Shown here: positions 51,656 through 60,680 of the stretch, piece after piece | Position numbering within the stretch: position 1 is the stretch's first letter | Layout of the letters: the number at the start of each line of letters is the position of its first letter | The notes under the pieces: generated by a model | What the model was told of the DNA's origin: nothing | Seen by the model: only the letters and a program-made list of their open reading frames with translations | Databases searched by the model: none | Translations under genes and position numbers: made by a program | From: a candidate division WOR-3 bacterium | Lineage (GTDB): Bacteria > Hydrothermota > Hydrothermia > UBA1063 | Length of the DNA stretch: 64,000 nt | Direction of reading: 5' to 3' | NCBI GenBank assembly: GCA_039803545.1 | Contig: JBDRYS010000001.1 | Span: 1,003,406 to 1,067,405 of the forward strand

Positions 51656-52379
51656 TAACATAGCATTTCCAGTTACTTTGAAAGACCTTCTCGAGGCTGG
51701 GGTACAGTTTGGACACAAGAGAAGGCGTTGGAACCCCAGGATGAAGCCTTTTATCTTTACTGAAAGAGACGGACATCATATAATTGACATCAGAAAAACC
51801 TATGAAAAGTTGCAGGAAGCTTACAACTTTTTGAAACGTCTATCTTCAAGGGGTGGAACTGTCCTTTTTGTGTGCACAAAGAAGCAGGGCAAAGAAATTG
51901 TTGCAGAAGAAGCAAAAAGGTGCGGCGCTTTTTACATGACAGAAAGGTGGCCTGGTGGCACCCTTACCAATTTTGAAACGATTAGAAGCAGAATCAATCG
52001 GATGAAAGAATTGATGCAGATGAAAGAAACCGGAGAGATAGAACAGTATCCCAAGAAAGAACAACTTCTCATGCTAAAGGAACTGGAAAAATTGCAAAAG
52101 GTATTCACCGGGATTATGGATATGGAGACCCTACCTGATGCAGTTTACATCGTAGATCTTGTGAAAGAAGATATAGCCTTTAGGGAAGCAAAACGCCTTG
52201 AGATACCGGTAATAGCAATTGTAGATACAAACGCAGATCCATCTCAGGTTGATTATCCCATTCCTGGTAACGATGACGCAATAAGGTCAATTGCCCTTAT
52301 AACCAAAACCCTTGCCAATGCAATCCTCGAAGGGAAACAGGGTGCAGAGACTACAATGGTCGAGAAGAAAGAAGAGTAA
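51609..52379 (+). CDS. rpsB: 30S ribosomal protein S2
   Basis: The 256-residue product has the S2 blocks [54 protein letters not shown] and [20 protein letters not shown]. The family normally starts about six residues before the LLEAG block; here there is an N-terminal extension of some 20 residues encoded inside rpsI. AAGGAG lies ten bases before the ATG at 51609, supporting this start, although the extension itself is not conserved. Confidence 0.94.
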   Translation: MERAREENLHNTPSDNNIAFPVTLKDLLEAGVQFGHKRRRWNPRMKPFIFTERDGHHIIDIRKTYEKLQEAYNFLKRLSSRGGTVLFVCTKKQGKEIVAEEAKRCGAFYMTERWPGGTLTNFETIRSRINRMKELMQMKETGEIEQYPKKEQLLMLKELEKLQKVFTGIMDMETLPDAVYIVDLVKEDIAFREAKRLEIPVIAIVDTNADPSQVDYPIPGNDDAIRSIALITKTLANAILEGKQGAETTMVEKKEE

Positions 52380-52393
52380 GGAGGTAAAAAATT

Positions 52394-52990
52394 ATGTCAA
52401 TTCCTGCAAATTTAATTAAAGAATTGAGGGAAAGAACAGGTGCTGGAGTTCTTGATTGCAAAAAGGCCCTTGAAAAGACCAACGGTGATATTGAAAAGGC
52501 TGTTGAAGAACTTAGAAAAATGGGCCTTGCTAAGGCGGACAAAAAGCTGGACAGAGAGACCAAAGAAGGAATAATAGAAGCTTATATCCACCCAGGAGCG
52601 AGGCTTGGTGTCCTCGTTGAAGTTAATTGCGAAACTGATTTCGTCGCAAATACTGACGAGTTTAAAAAGTTGGCTCACAACCTTGCCCTGCAAATCGCTG
52701 CAATGGCTCCTAAGTATGTAAAAAGAGAAGATGTGCCAGAAGAAGTTATTGCAAAGGAAAAAGAGATATTAATGGAGCAACTTAAGAGGGAAGGGAAGCC
52801 CGAAAATGTCATACAGAAAATAGTTGAAGGAAAGATGGAAAAGTTTTATCAAGAAAACGTCCTTTATGAACAACAATTCTTCATGCAACCAGAAATTACC
52901 GTCGAAGAATATATAAAACAGCACATCGCAAAATTCTCTGAGAATATAAGAGTTAAGAGGTTTGCGAGGTTTAAAATAGGTGAAGAGTAA
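52394..52990 (+). CDS. tsf: Elongation factor Ts, short form
   Basis: EF-Ts exchanges GDP for GTP on EF-Tu. The 198-residue product has the UBA-like start [19 protein letters not shown], the TDFVAN block ([16 protein letters not shown]) and ends after one core subdomain, like the short Thermus type rather than the 280-residue E. coli type. GGAGG precedes the ATG. It overlaps pyrH by 11 bases. Confidence 0.95.
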   Translation: MSIPANLIKELRERTGAGVLDCKKALEKTNGDIEKAVEELRKMGLAKADKKLDRETKEGIIEAYIHPGARLGVLVEVNCETDFVANTDEFKKLAHNLALQIAAMAPKYVKREDVPEEVIAKEKEILMEQLKREGKPENVIQKIVEGKMEKFYQENVLYEQQFFMQPEITVEEYIKQHIAKFSENIRVKRFARFKIGEE

Positions 52991-53693
52991 GTATCACCGG
53001 GTACTCCTCAAGCTGTCGGGCGAGCTTTTTGGTAACGAGAAGGAAAATTTAGATATTAATTTCCTTAACAGGATTTCAAAGGAAATTGCTTACTGTTCCA
53101 GGGATTTGGGGACCCAAATTGCCATTGTAGTAGGTGGTGGTAATATCGTACGCGGGAAAACCATAGAAAAACTTGGATTTGACAGGATATCCGCTGATTA
53201 TATGGGGATGCTTGCTACCGCGATCAACAGTATGGCGCTTCAGAATGCCCTTGAAAAAGAAGGCGTTGAAACAAGAATAGTCACCGCCATAGAAATTAGA
53301 GCGATAGGTGAACCTTTTATAAGAAGAAAAGTTCTCAAGCATTTGGATAACAATAGAATTGTGATCTTTGCTTGTGGAACCGGGAATCCCCTTTTTACGA
53401 CAGACACAGCGGCAGCCCTCAGAGCAGGCGAAATAAAGGCCGACATACTGTTGAAAGGTACAAAAGTAGATGGTGTTTATGACAAAGACCCCAAGATGTA
53501 CAGTGACGCGAAGAAGTTTGACTATTTAGACCTCAAAACCATGCTTAATTTAGAGCTTGAAGTGATGGATCAAACTGCTATCGCCCTCTGTCGTGAAAAC
53601 AAGATTCCCATTTTGGTTTTCGATGTTACGAAAGAAGGGAATTTAACCAAAGCATTAATCGGAGAAAAAATAGGTACCTTTGTTGAGGTTTAA
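52980..53693 (+). CDS. pyrH: UMP kinase
   Basis: PyrH phosphorylates UMP to UDP and is the bacterial hexameric type. The 237-residue product starts at a GTG inside the tsf end: [41 protein letters not shown] and the [20 protein letters not shown] block. Length is normal for the family. It sits in the standard rpsB-tsf-pyrH-frr order. Confidence 0.96.
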   Translation: MKSKYHRVLLKLSGELFGNEKENLDINFLNRISKEIAYCSRDLGTQIAIVVGGGNIVRGKTIEKLGFDRISADYMGMLATAINSMALQNALEKEGVETRIVTAIEIRAIGEPFIRRKVLKHLDNNRIVIFACGTGNPLFTTDTAAALRAGEIKADILLKGTKVDGVYDKDPKMYSDAKKFDYLDLKTMLNLELEVMDQTAIALCRENKIPILVFDVTKEGNLTKALIGEKIGTFVEV

Positions 53694-53716
53694 CCTTTCC
53701 ATAGGAGGCCGCCAAC

Positions 53717-54274
53717 ATGTTAGACAAGGTATATAAAGAAGTTGAATCTCGAATGAAAAAGACCGTTGAAAATTTTGAAAGAGAAATCTCAAGGTTAAGA
53801 ACCGGTCGTGCTACTCCTTACCTACTGGACGGAATAAAAGTGGAGTATTACGGCTCTCAGGTCCCCATAAATCAGATTGCTACCATCCAAATACCCGATC
53901 CATCAATGATTTTGATCCAACCCTGGGACAAGTCGGTGATAGGCGAAATTGAAAGAGCTATCAAAAAAGCCGGCCTGGGCCTTAATCCTCAGAGCGACGG
54001 TAATGTACTCAGAATTCCTATACCTCCACTTTCAGAAGAAAGGCGTCAGGAACTCGTAAAATTGGTTAGAAAATACGCCGAAGATGCTCGGGTGGCCATT
54101 AGAAATATACGGAGAGACGGTGTCGAACAGGTAAAAAAGATGGAGAAAAACAAAGAGATTAGCGAGGATGATTCTAAAAGGGCGGAAAAACAACTCCAGG
54201 AACTCCACGACAAATACATCGAGGAGATCAACAAACTGGTAAAAAATAAGGAGAAAGAGATTCTTGAAGAATAA
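53717..54274 (+). CDS. frr: Ribosome recycling factor
   Basis: Frr splits the post-termination ribosome together with EF-G. The 185-residue product has the family blocks LRTGRATPYLLDGIKVEYYG, QIATIQIPDPSMILIQPWD and RVAIRNIRRDGVEQVKK, and the long three-helix bundle ends. GGAGG precedes the ATG. It overlaps uppS by 11 bases. Confidence 0.97.
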   Translation: MLDKVYKEVESRMKKTVENFEREISRLRTGRATPYLLDGIKVEYYGSQVPINQIATIQIPDPSMILIQPWDKSVIGEIERAIKKAGLGLNPQSDGNVLRIPIPPLSEERRQELVKLVRKYAEDARVAIRNIRRDGVEQVKKMEKNKEISEDDSKRAEKQLQELHDKYIEEINKLVKNKEKEILEE

Positions 54275-54965
54275 CCTGCCTCAGCATGTGGCCATTATCA
54301 TGGATGGTAATGGCCGCTGGGCACGGGAGCGTGGACTTCCAAGATACTTGGGGCACAAGGCGGGGGCAGAGTCCACCAGGGAAGTCATAAAAACCTCTCA
54401 ACAACTTGGCATCAAGTACCTAACCCTTTACACTTTTTCAATAGAAAACTGGCGGAGGCCAAAGCAGGAAGTTGACTTTTTAATGACCCTCCTTCGGAAG
54501 TTAATTCGAGATGAAGTGGACAGTCTATACAAAAACAACGTCAAGCTCGATTTCATAGGAAAAATAGAACTTTTTCCTGAATCTTTGTCCTACGAACTTA
54601 AAAGAGCAAAAGAAAAAACGGCAACGTGTACAGGGTTAAATGTAATTCTCGCACTATCTTATGGCGGAAGAGCCGAGATCTTAGATGCTGTAAAAAGGAT
54701 CGTCAAAGAAGGTGTCAACCCTGATAATATTACTGAAGAGCTCTTTAAGAAATACACCTACATGCCCGACATCCCTGAACCGGATCTTCTTATAAGAACA
54801 GGAGGAGAGGTGCGCATTTCTAATTTCCTGTTATGGCATATAGCCTACACTGAACTTTACTTTACACCGACTTTATGGCCCGATTTCCGGAAAGAGGAAT
54901 ACATTAAAATTCTCCAGGACTACAGCAAAAGAGAAAGGAGATTTGGCGGTGTCGTTGAAGGCTGA
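54264..54965 (+). CDS. uppS: Undecaprenyl diphosphate synthase
   Basis: UppS makes the C55 lipid carrier for cell-wall and LPS synthesis. The 233-residue product starts at a TTG inside frr and shows the catalytic MDGNGRWARERG, YLGHKAGAEST, TLYTFSIENWRRP and IRTGGEVRISNFLLW. The Asp in MDGNG that binds the pyrophosphate is present. It overlaps cdsA. Confidence 0.95.
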   Translation: MKNNLPQHVAIIMDGNGRWARERGLPRYLGHKAGAESTREVIKTSQQLGIKYLTLYTFSIENWRRPKQEVDFLMTLLRKLIRDEVDSLYKNNVKLDFIGKIELFPESLSYELKRAKEKTATCTGLNVILALSYGGRAEILDAVKRIVKEGVNPDNITEELFKKYTYMPDIPEPDLLIRTGGEVRISNFLLWHIAYTELYFTPTLWPDFRKEEYIKILQDYSKRERRFGGVVEG

Positions 54966-55746
54966 ATTAAAAATAAGAACCCTTACAGCCATTGTTTTAA
55001 TTCCCGTGGTTCTGCTTTTAATATATCTCGGGAAATTTTATTTTACTTTATTGGTAATTGTCGCCTTTGGATTAGCGCAATGGGAATTCCTGAATCTTTA
55101 CGCCGTTAAAAAAAATCTTGCCTTTTACGCTACCTTTCTTCTTGTTACAGCAATATTAGGCTTTTATTTTAATTACACCTCCATAGTGCTTCTTTCAATT
55201 CTGCTCCTCTACTTTCCTATACCTATCCTATGGAGCAGAGACTACAAAATCAAAGAATTCGCCCTGACCACTTTTATCTTCCTTTACATAGTGATAGGAG
55301 CCATCTCGGCATTGATAATAAGACAAAAAATGGGAATTAAAGGGATTTTGTTCTTCCTCTTTATCATCTGGATCTTCGATAGCATGGCATACATCGCCGG
55401 GTACTTCTTTGGGAAACACAAACTTGCAGAAAAAGTAAGCCCTAAGAAAACTATAGAGGGATACATCTACGGAATCCTCTTTACTATTCCCTTTGGCTTT
55501 TTATTGCACTTTTTGAAAATCACACCTTCACAAAACCTTTACATCAATATAATTCTTACATTTTTAATATCTATTCTCTCCCAAATCGGCGACCTTGTTG
55601 AATCCGCCTTCAAAAGAGAAGTTGGAGTTAAAGATTCCTCAAATCTATTCCCCGGGCATGGGGGGATGCTTGATCGGATTGACAGCATCATCTTCACAGC
55701 GCCTTATTTTGCCTTGATAACAAGGATCCTGGGACTATGGAAATAA
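54949..55746 (+). CDS. cdsA: Phosphatidate cytidylyltransferase
   Basis: CdsA makes CDP-diacylglycerol, the substrate of PssA encoded at 32774. The membrane protein has about eight helices and the C-terminal signature SAFKREVGVKDSSNLFPGHG followed by GMLDRID. The GTG at 54949 (265 residues) is chosen because AAGGAG lies eight bases upstream; a TTG two codons earlier sits too close to that site. It overlaps uppS upstream by 17 bases and the MazG-like gene downstream by ten. Confidence 0.94.
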   Translation: MSLKAELKIRTLTAIVLIPVVLLLIYLGKFYFTLLVIVAFGLAQWEFLNLYAVKKNLAFYATFLLVTAILGFYFNYTSIVLLSILLLYFPIPILWSRDYKIKEFALTTFIFLYIVIGAISALIIRQKMGIKGILFFLFIIWIFDSMAYIAGYFFGKHKLAEKVSPKKTIEGYIYGILFTIPFGFLLHFLKITPSQNLYINIILTFLISILSQIGDLVESAFKREVGVKDSSNLFPGHGGMLDRIDSIIFTAPYFALITRILGLWK

Positions 55747-56021
55747 AAGAATTTCAGAAGATCATAAGAGAAACCTATTTTGAGAAAGACTCAAAGAGGG
55801 GCAAAGCGGAGACCTTTCGCTGGTTCGTTGAAGAAGTCGGGGAACTGGCAAAGGCGATGAAGCACGAATCGAAGGATGAACTAGCAGAAGAATTTTCCGA
55901 CGTCTGTGCCTGGCTCTTTTCCTTAGCCAACCTCTACGATATCGATATGGAATCTGCAGTCTCAAAATACTCCAAAGGTTGCCCTAAGTGTAAAAAATCG
56001 CCTTGCCAATGCAAGGAATGA
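55737..56021 (+). CDS. MazG-like nucleotide pyrophosphohydrolase with a C-terminal Cys cluster
   Basis: The 94-residue product is a minimal MazG fold: FVEEVGELAKAMKHESKDEL and EEFSDVCAWLFSLANL carry the Glu-x-x-Glu and Glu-x-x-Asp metal residues. MazG enzymes hydrolyse nucleoside triphosphates or polyphosphate alarmones. The last 13 residues add CPKCKKSPCQC, a likely zinc knuckle not in the core family. The gene starts inside cdsA. Confidence 0.85.
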   Translation: MEIKEFQKIIRETYFEKDSKRGKAETFRWFVEEVGELAKAMKHESKDELAEEFSDVCAWLFSLANLYDIDMESAVSKYSKGCPKCKKSPCQCKE

Positions 56022-56030
56022 GAATCCATT

Positions 56031-56894
56031 ATGTCAGAGAGAAAGGCCATTCTTTATGTAGTACTTTCTTCATTAATCTGGAGTACATCTTTTCCCGCCG
56101 TAAAATTAGGTCTTAGTTATCTTCCACCAATTCTTTTTATTTTTCTTAGGTTCTTTCTTGGCACCCTCTTTTACATCCTTTTATTTTTTGCTTTTGAAAA
56201 AAAATTTGACCCAAACATTTTCAAAGAAAAATCGATCTACCTACTCGGCCTGGTAACCTACCTCTCCTACATTTTTCAATACTTAGGTCAGCAATACACC
56301 TTCGCTTCCCGTACTGCTCTCATAATAAACCTCTTTGTGATATGGGTTCCTATATTGGCAATTCTTCTTCTAAAAGAAAAACCTCCGAGGAGATTCTTCC
56401 TTTCTTTCGCTTTTCTTTTACCTGGAATGTTCCTGCTTACTACGGGCAAAAATGTAAAAGAATTTTTCCACTCGAGAATAATGGTCGGCGACCTTATCGT
56501 GCTCCTTGCCTCTTTCTGTTGGGCCTTTTATGTGATACTCTCCAAGAACCTCTTGAAAAGGTATAATTCACACGAAGTCAATATGATAACCTTCGGCATA
56601 ACTGCCTTACTTTCCCTTCCAACCTTTCTCCTTCTGGATAAGGGGACCAGCATAGTTCTAAACTGGAAAAGCATTCTCCTCGTGGTCCATCTTGCACTAA
56701 ACTGCACTGTCCTCGCTTACTATCTTTATGTTACCGGCTTAAAACATGCGGGTGCTATAAAATCCACCTTTTTTGTATCCCTTGAAGTACTGTTCAGTTT
56801 TATTGTAGCAGTGGTATTCCTTGGAGAAAGATGGGCACCCTTAGAATTGGTAGGCGGTGCGATGATGCTAATGGCTATAGCCTTAACAATTTAA
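56031..56894 (+). CDS. EamA (DMT superfamily) transporter
   Basis: The 287-residue product has ten hydrophobic helices in two repeats of five; the first repeat starts AILYVVLSSLIWSTSFPAVK and the second VLLASFCWAFYVILSKNLLK. EamA proteins export amino acids or other metabolites; the substrate is unknown. It ends three bases before the tRNA-Val gene on the opposite strand, with no terminator between. Confidence 0.88.
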   Translation: MSERKAILYVVLSSLIWSTSFPAVKLGLSYLPPILFIFLRFFLGTLFYILLFFAFEKKFDPNIFKEKSIYLLGLVTYLSYIFQYLGQQYTFASRTALIINLFVIWVPILAILLLKEKPPRRFFLSFAFLLPGMFLLTTGKNVKEFFHSRIMVGDLIVLLASFCWAFYVILSKNLLKRYNSHEVNMITFGITALLSLPTFLLLDKGTSIVLNWKSILLVVHLALNCTVLAYYLYVTGLKHAGAIKSTFFVSLEVLFSFIVAVVFLGERWAPLELVGGAMMLMAIALTI

Positions 56895-56897
56895 AAG

Positions 56898-56972
56898 TGG
56901 GCAGAGGAGGATTCGAACCTCCGACCTCTGGTATGTGAGACCAGCGTTCTAACCAGACTGAACTATCTGCCC
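56898..56972 (-). tRNA. tRNA-Val(CAC)
   Basis: On the minus strand the 75 bases fold as a standard tRNA: acceptor GGGCAGA with TCTGCCC, anticodon stem CTGGT/ACCAG around loop CTCACAT with anticodon CAC, and T arm GGAGGTTCGAATCCTCC. CCA is not encoded. Confidence 0.95.
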
Positions 56973-56983
56973 GTAGTTTATAT

Positions 56984-57012
56984 ATTATATTCTAGAGAGC
57001 AGGAATTTTAAA
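56984..57012 (-). promoter_or_regulatory. Promoter of tRNA-Val(CAC)
   Basis: On the minus strand TTTAAA (57007-57012) and TATAAT (56984-56989) are 17 bases apart; the -35 box is weak. The -10 box ends 11 bases before the tRNA 5' end. Confidence 0.5.
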
Positions 57013-57048
57013 GTCTTTTAGAGGAGGCTTTCTCCATGTTCATCGCTT

Positions 57049-57054
57049 TATAAT
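57049..57054 (+). promoter_or_regulatory. -10 box of the PorX-like gene, leaderless type
   Basis: A consensus TATAAT ends seven bases before the ATG at 57062. No Shine-Dalgarno sequence is present and no clear -35 box is seen. The same gap holds the tRNA-Val promoter on the other strand. Confidence 0.45.
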
Positions 57055-57061
57055 TTAAATT

Positions 57062-58519
57062 ATGAAAATCCTGTGGCTCGATGATGAAATTGACCTTCTG
57101 AAGCCTCACATCATGTTTCTTGAGGATCAGGGAATGAAGGTCATAGGTATCGACCATCCTTTAAAGGCACTGGAAATAGCAAAGTCCGAAGACTTTGATG
57201 TAATCCTCATAGATTATAAAATGCCCCAGATTTCGGGAATAGAATTTGCAAGGGAAATCAAGAAGTTGCATCCCAACGTGCCTTTAGTACTAATAACTAT
57301 GGTTCAGGATAAAGAGGTTATGGATGAGGCCTACTCTATTGACGTATTTGATTACCTCGTAAAACCCGTTCAACCTTCCCAGATCCTTGCGGTATTAAGA
57401 AAACTGGAAAAAGACAAAATAAAAAACCGCGCTGAAACCCGCAGAATTTTAAACTACTACAATGCTATAAACAGTCTCGGAAATGATTGGAAAGACTGGC
57501 TTGAAAAGGGTAGACTTCTCTTTTACTGGATGGTAGAAAGCCCTGAAGATGAACTTTTAAAAGAAGAATTGAAGACAAAAAATCAAGATTTTGCTACCTG
57601 GGTTATGAGAAAATACCCAGAACTCCTCAATACACCCGAAGTTCCTTTTATTTTCAGGATTTTCCAAAATCACGTATTCCCATTACTCAAAAATGGCGAG
57701 AGAGTTACTTTAATTGTCTTCGATAATTTTAGATTTGACCAGGCTCTTGAATTATCCAAGGCAATTCCATCGGGCTACAACGTCGAAATCCATCCCATAT
57801 TCTCTGTTCTACCAACTGCGACCCAGTTTGCCAGAAACTCACTCTTCTCAGGACATACCCCTTACGATACCGAAAGAAGAAATCCCGGCTGGACGAGGGA
57901 TAACTTACACGAAAAGGAGCTCTTAGAACAAAACCTCATTGAAAATGGCTTCAAAAATCTTCCCCATGTCATCAAAAAAATCAATTCCTTAGATGCTTTT
58001 AAGCAAGAGATTTTCGATGCAGGTCTGCCTCTCGAAGTTTACGTTATCAACTTTTTCGATATGATCTTTCATCTTCGAGAAGCAGAATCACCGCTCAGGG
58101 GGCTTATCGAAAGTGCAGAAGACTATGTAAAATTATGCAAATTCCTTCTCGAAAGTGCTAACTTTTTAGAAAAGTTGCACACACCAAATATTATCATAAC
58201 CACTGACCACGGTTGGGTAAAAGGAGAAAAACCTGTGGTAATCCAGGGTGGTATGGAGACAACGGAGGGATTACGTTTCAAATTTGGTGACTCTTTGAAA
58301 GCTTTAGAAGGTAAACCCGTTGAATTAATGGATCTCAAAAAGTTTGGAATCCCCCAGATTGCAAGAATGCTCTTTTTAGCAAAGGGGTACGATTTCTTTG
58401 TTTACAAAAGTGACCCAGGTAAATACAAAAAGAGATACATGGGCGGTCTTTTCCACGGTGGTCTAAGCATTGAAGAAATGATCATACCACTAATAAGACT
58501 AAAAAGGCGCCTATCTTAA
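57062..58519 (+). CDS. PorX-like response regulator with PglZ domain
   Basis: The 485-residue product has a receiver domain (WLDDEIDLL, phospho-acceptor Asp in VILIDYKMPQISG, Lys in YLVKPVQP) and a long PglZ domain of the alkaline phosphatase superfamily (LIVFDNFRFDQAL, LPTATQFARNSLFSGH, ITTDHGWV, GLFHGGLSIEEMIIP). This is the architecture of PorX, the FCB regulator of type IX secretion, whose PglZ domain hydrolyses phosphodiester substrates. No PorY kinase is adjacent. The neighbouring exoprotein with a sorting-like C-terminus supports the link. Confidence 0.9.
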   Translation: MKILWLDDEIDLLKPHIMFLEDQGMKVIGIDHPLKALEIAKSEDFDVILIDYKMPQISGIEFAREIKKLHPNVPLVLITMVQDKEVMDEAYSIDVFDYLVKPVQPSQILAVLRKLEKDKIKNRAETRRILNYYNAINSLGNDWKDWLEKGRLLFYWMVESPEDELLKEELKTKNQDFATWVMRKYPELLNTPEVPFIFRIFQNHVFPLLKNGERVTLIVFDNFRFDQALELSKAIPSGYNVEIHPIFSVLPTATQFARNSLFSGHTPYDTERRNPGWTRDNLHEKELLEQNLIENGFKNLPHVIKKINSLDAFKQEIFDAGLPLEVYVINFFDMIFHLREAESPLRGLIESAEDYVKLCKFLLESANFLEKLHTPNIIITTDHGWVKGEKPVVIQGGMETTEGLRFKFGDSLKALEGKPVELMDLKKFGIPQIARMLFLAKGYDFFVYKSDPGKYKKRYMGGLFHGGLSIEEMIIPLIRLKRRLS

Positions 58520-60142
58520 AATTCCTATCACCTCTTTCTTCGAAAAGAGCTTTCCTTGAAGAGTTCGACCCTTCACAAACAGGATGTACATCCCCTCATC
58601 AAGTTCAACACCATCAGCGTATGGATTAATCGTAAAGTCCAACTTACCATCCTCCAGAAGTTTTTCGCTGAAAAAGGTCTGGACCTTCTTTCCATCTAAT
58701 CGGTAAAGTTCACAGGTTGCATAAACGGGAAATTCAGGAAATTCCACTTTAACCGCAATAGCCGGAACACCCCTCGAGGGCGAAAGGGCTTTCGAAGAAA
58801 GGGAAAGAAGAGTTCCCCCCGATGGTGGTAAAATCTGGATTGAATTCTTTCTCCCCATGGTGTTACCTTCCTTCGATGAAATCCAATTGTATTGAGAGTT
58901 TGACGGCAAGAAAGGTGAAAGTCTTTCTAAGGAAACGTTGTAAGACCCTCCCCAGCGGGCGGAATAGGGTACCACATCTACGATCTGACCGTAGGAATCG
59001 TATAGAAAGACAGTATCTCCAGTATTGTTAAGGGGAGGGAAATTCTTAAGCACCGTGCTATTTGAAATATTGAGGATTGCTGAAGAAAAAACAAAGTAGG
59101 AATCTGGCATAAGGGTGATTTCGGGTGCAGATTCTGATCTTTTCACAGGGTCGCCAACGCAATATCCCCTCAAAGAAATCGGACTATTTGAAACATTGTA
59201 AAGCTCAACCCACTCCATATCTCCGTTATACATAATTTCGTTTATTACTACCGGTGGCCTTCCTGAAAAAACCTGCAAAAAAGTCGAATCAAAGTAGATA
59301 TCCTGAATTCCAACACGTAACCAGGCAGGATAGGTGCCCTGAGGTATTAGAAAAGGTCCAATTTTAACAGAGGTAGTAGAATCGGGAAAAAGGGATACAC
59401 TCCTCTCCTCTTCAGAAGATGGCAAGGCCCCATGAATTTCGTAATTTAACTTCACAGCACTTAAAAATTCAGTACCTGTGTTTGTTATGCTTACAACAAA
59501 AGCCAGCTCGCAATCCCCACTCCTTTCAACCTTCACTTCCACCATTTTCAAGTTAAAGGGTTTTGAAACAGAATTCTCCCTTCCACAGGTATTGCCACCT
59601 GCTTCGTTACAATACCTCCAGTTGTCCGCATTATCCGGTCCCCAATAATATTTCCGTTCAAAACTCACCCCATCCTTTAATCTCAGAGGAAATCCACTTC
59701 CCAATCCAAAGGATGAAACAACGTTGCCGCTTCTATCTATAAGACATAACGTATCATTAGAAGAGAGGCCATTTCCCAAGTCTGTATCCTTAGTTGTCAT
59801 CACTGAAATTCCACCGGGGAGCGAATAGGGCAAATAATTCTCTCCCTCTACAATGTACTCTCTGTCTAAAATGACTCCGTAGGACTTCGGCGGTACTCTT
59901 GTGGTGGCTTTCACCCTCGGATAAAATTGAAGGACTTCCGTAAAAGGAACGATGCTATCGAACTCGGCATTATCCCTGAGTTTAAAAAGTCCCATATCAA
60001 CGGTATCATCATCAGGGTTATAAATCTCTATAAACTCATTACGGTCGCCGGGGGATAAAGAGCCCGTCTCCGGACCCAGTGGGTCCAGCATAACCTCGGT
60101 AATAACAGGATAAACAAAGACGAAAAATAATAAAATACTCAT
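58511..60142 (-). CDS. Secreted lamin-tail-domain protein with a type IX-like C-terminus
   Basis: The 543-residue product has a short N-terminal hydrophobic signal, two lamin-tail domains (from ITEVMLDPLGPETG and from VINEIMYNGDMEWVELYN) with a beta-rich region between, and a C-terminal block of about 90 residues (CELYRLDGKKVQTFF, DGVELDEGMYILFVKG, ending KEVIGILR) like the FlgD-type fold used as type A sorting signal by type IX secretion. It overlaps dtd by four bases and faces the PorX-like gene. Substrate of the secretion system is inferred. Confidence 0.78.
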   Translation of the reverse strand: MSILLFFVFVYPVITEVMLDPLGPETGSLSPGDRNEFIEIYNPDDDTVDMGLFKLRDNAEFDSIVPFTEVLQFYPRVKATTRVPPKSYGVILDREYIVEGENYLPYSLPGGISVMTTKDTDLGNGLSSNDTLCLIDRSGNVVSSFGLGSGFPLRLKDGVSFERKYYWGPDNADNWRYCNEAGGNTCGRENSVSKPFNLKMVEVKVERSGDCELAFVVSITNTGTEFLSAVKLNYEIHGALPSSEEERSVSLFPDSTTSVKIGPFLIPQGTYPAWLRVGIQDIYFDSTFLQVFSGRPPVVINEIMYNGDMEWVELYNVSNSPISLRGYCVGDPVKRSESAPEITLMPDSYFVFSSAILNISNSTVLKNFPPLNNTGDTVFLYDSYGQIVDVVPYSARWGGSYNVSLERLSPFLPSNSQYNWISSKEGNTMGRKNSIQILPPSGGTLLSLSSKALSPSRGVPAIAVKVEFPEFPVYATCELYRLDGKKVQTFFSEKLLEDGKLDFTINPYADGVELDEGMYILFVKGRTLQGKLFSKKEVIGILR

Positions 60143-60576
60143 AAATCAAGCACGAAGGTTACGGGGCCGTAATTGATCAACTTCACTTCCATTTTTGCCT
60201 GAAAAATGCCTTTGGAAACTCTAATTCTCTCTTCCTCTAATTTCTCACAAAACTTTTCGAAAAACAGACGCGCCTTCTCCGGTTCCATACAATTATCAAA
60301 GGATGGGCGTCTGCCTTTTTCTATGTCCCCCTCGAGGGTAAAATTGGGCACTACAAGAATCCCAAGGCCGAGATCCTTTACCGACAGGTTCATCTTCCCG
60401 TTTTCGTCTTCAAAAATTCTCAGTTCTAATATTTTCTTAACAGCTTTGGAAATCTTCTCTTCACTATCCCCTTTCCCGAACCCAACAAGGAGCAAAAGTC
60501 CAGACTCTATCCCGGATACATAATTCCCCTCAACCCAGACTTCCGCCGTCTTAACCCTTTGAATTACCACCCTCAT
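60139..60576 (-). CDS. dtd: D-aminoacyl-tRNA deacylase
   Basis: Dtd removes D-amino acids mischarged onto tRNA. The 145-residue product has MRVVIQRVKTAEVWVEG, VPNFTLEGDIEKGRRPSF with the key Thr, and the C-terminal NYGPVTFVL carrying the Gly-cisPro pair. The usual Ser-Gln before Phe-Thr-Leu is replaced by Pro-Asn, which is odd because that Ser-Gln pair lines the active site. GGGGAGG precedes the ATG. It shares a transcript with the exoprotein gene. Confidence 0.9.
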   Translation of the reverse strand: MRVVIQRVKTAEVWVEGNYVSGIESGLLLLVGFGKGDSEEKISKAVKKILELRIFEDENGKMNLSVKDLGLGILVVPNFTLEGDIEKGRRPSFDNCMEPEKARLFFEKFCEKLEEERIRVSKGIFQAKMEVKLINYGPVTFVLDL

Positions 60577-60667
60577 CTTTCACCTCCCCATTTATTTTAA
60601 CCGTTAAATCCTGACCTTAAAAAGCCTTTTAATGTGCGAACAATTTTTCTAACCAAGGTTGACGGGT

Positions 60668-60673
60668 TAAAAT
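60668..60673 (+). promoter_or_regulatory. Possible -10 box of the TPR gene at 60681, leaderless type
   Basis: TAAAAT ends seven bases before the ATG at 60681. No Shine-Dalgarno sequence and no convincing -35 box are seen. Confidence 0.35.
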
Positions 60674-60680
60674 CATTAAA

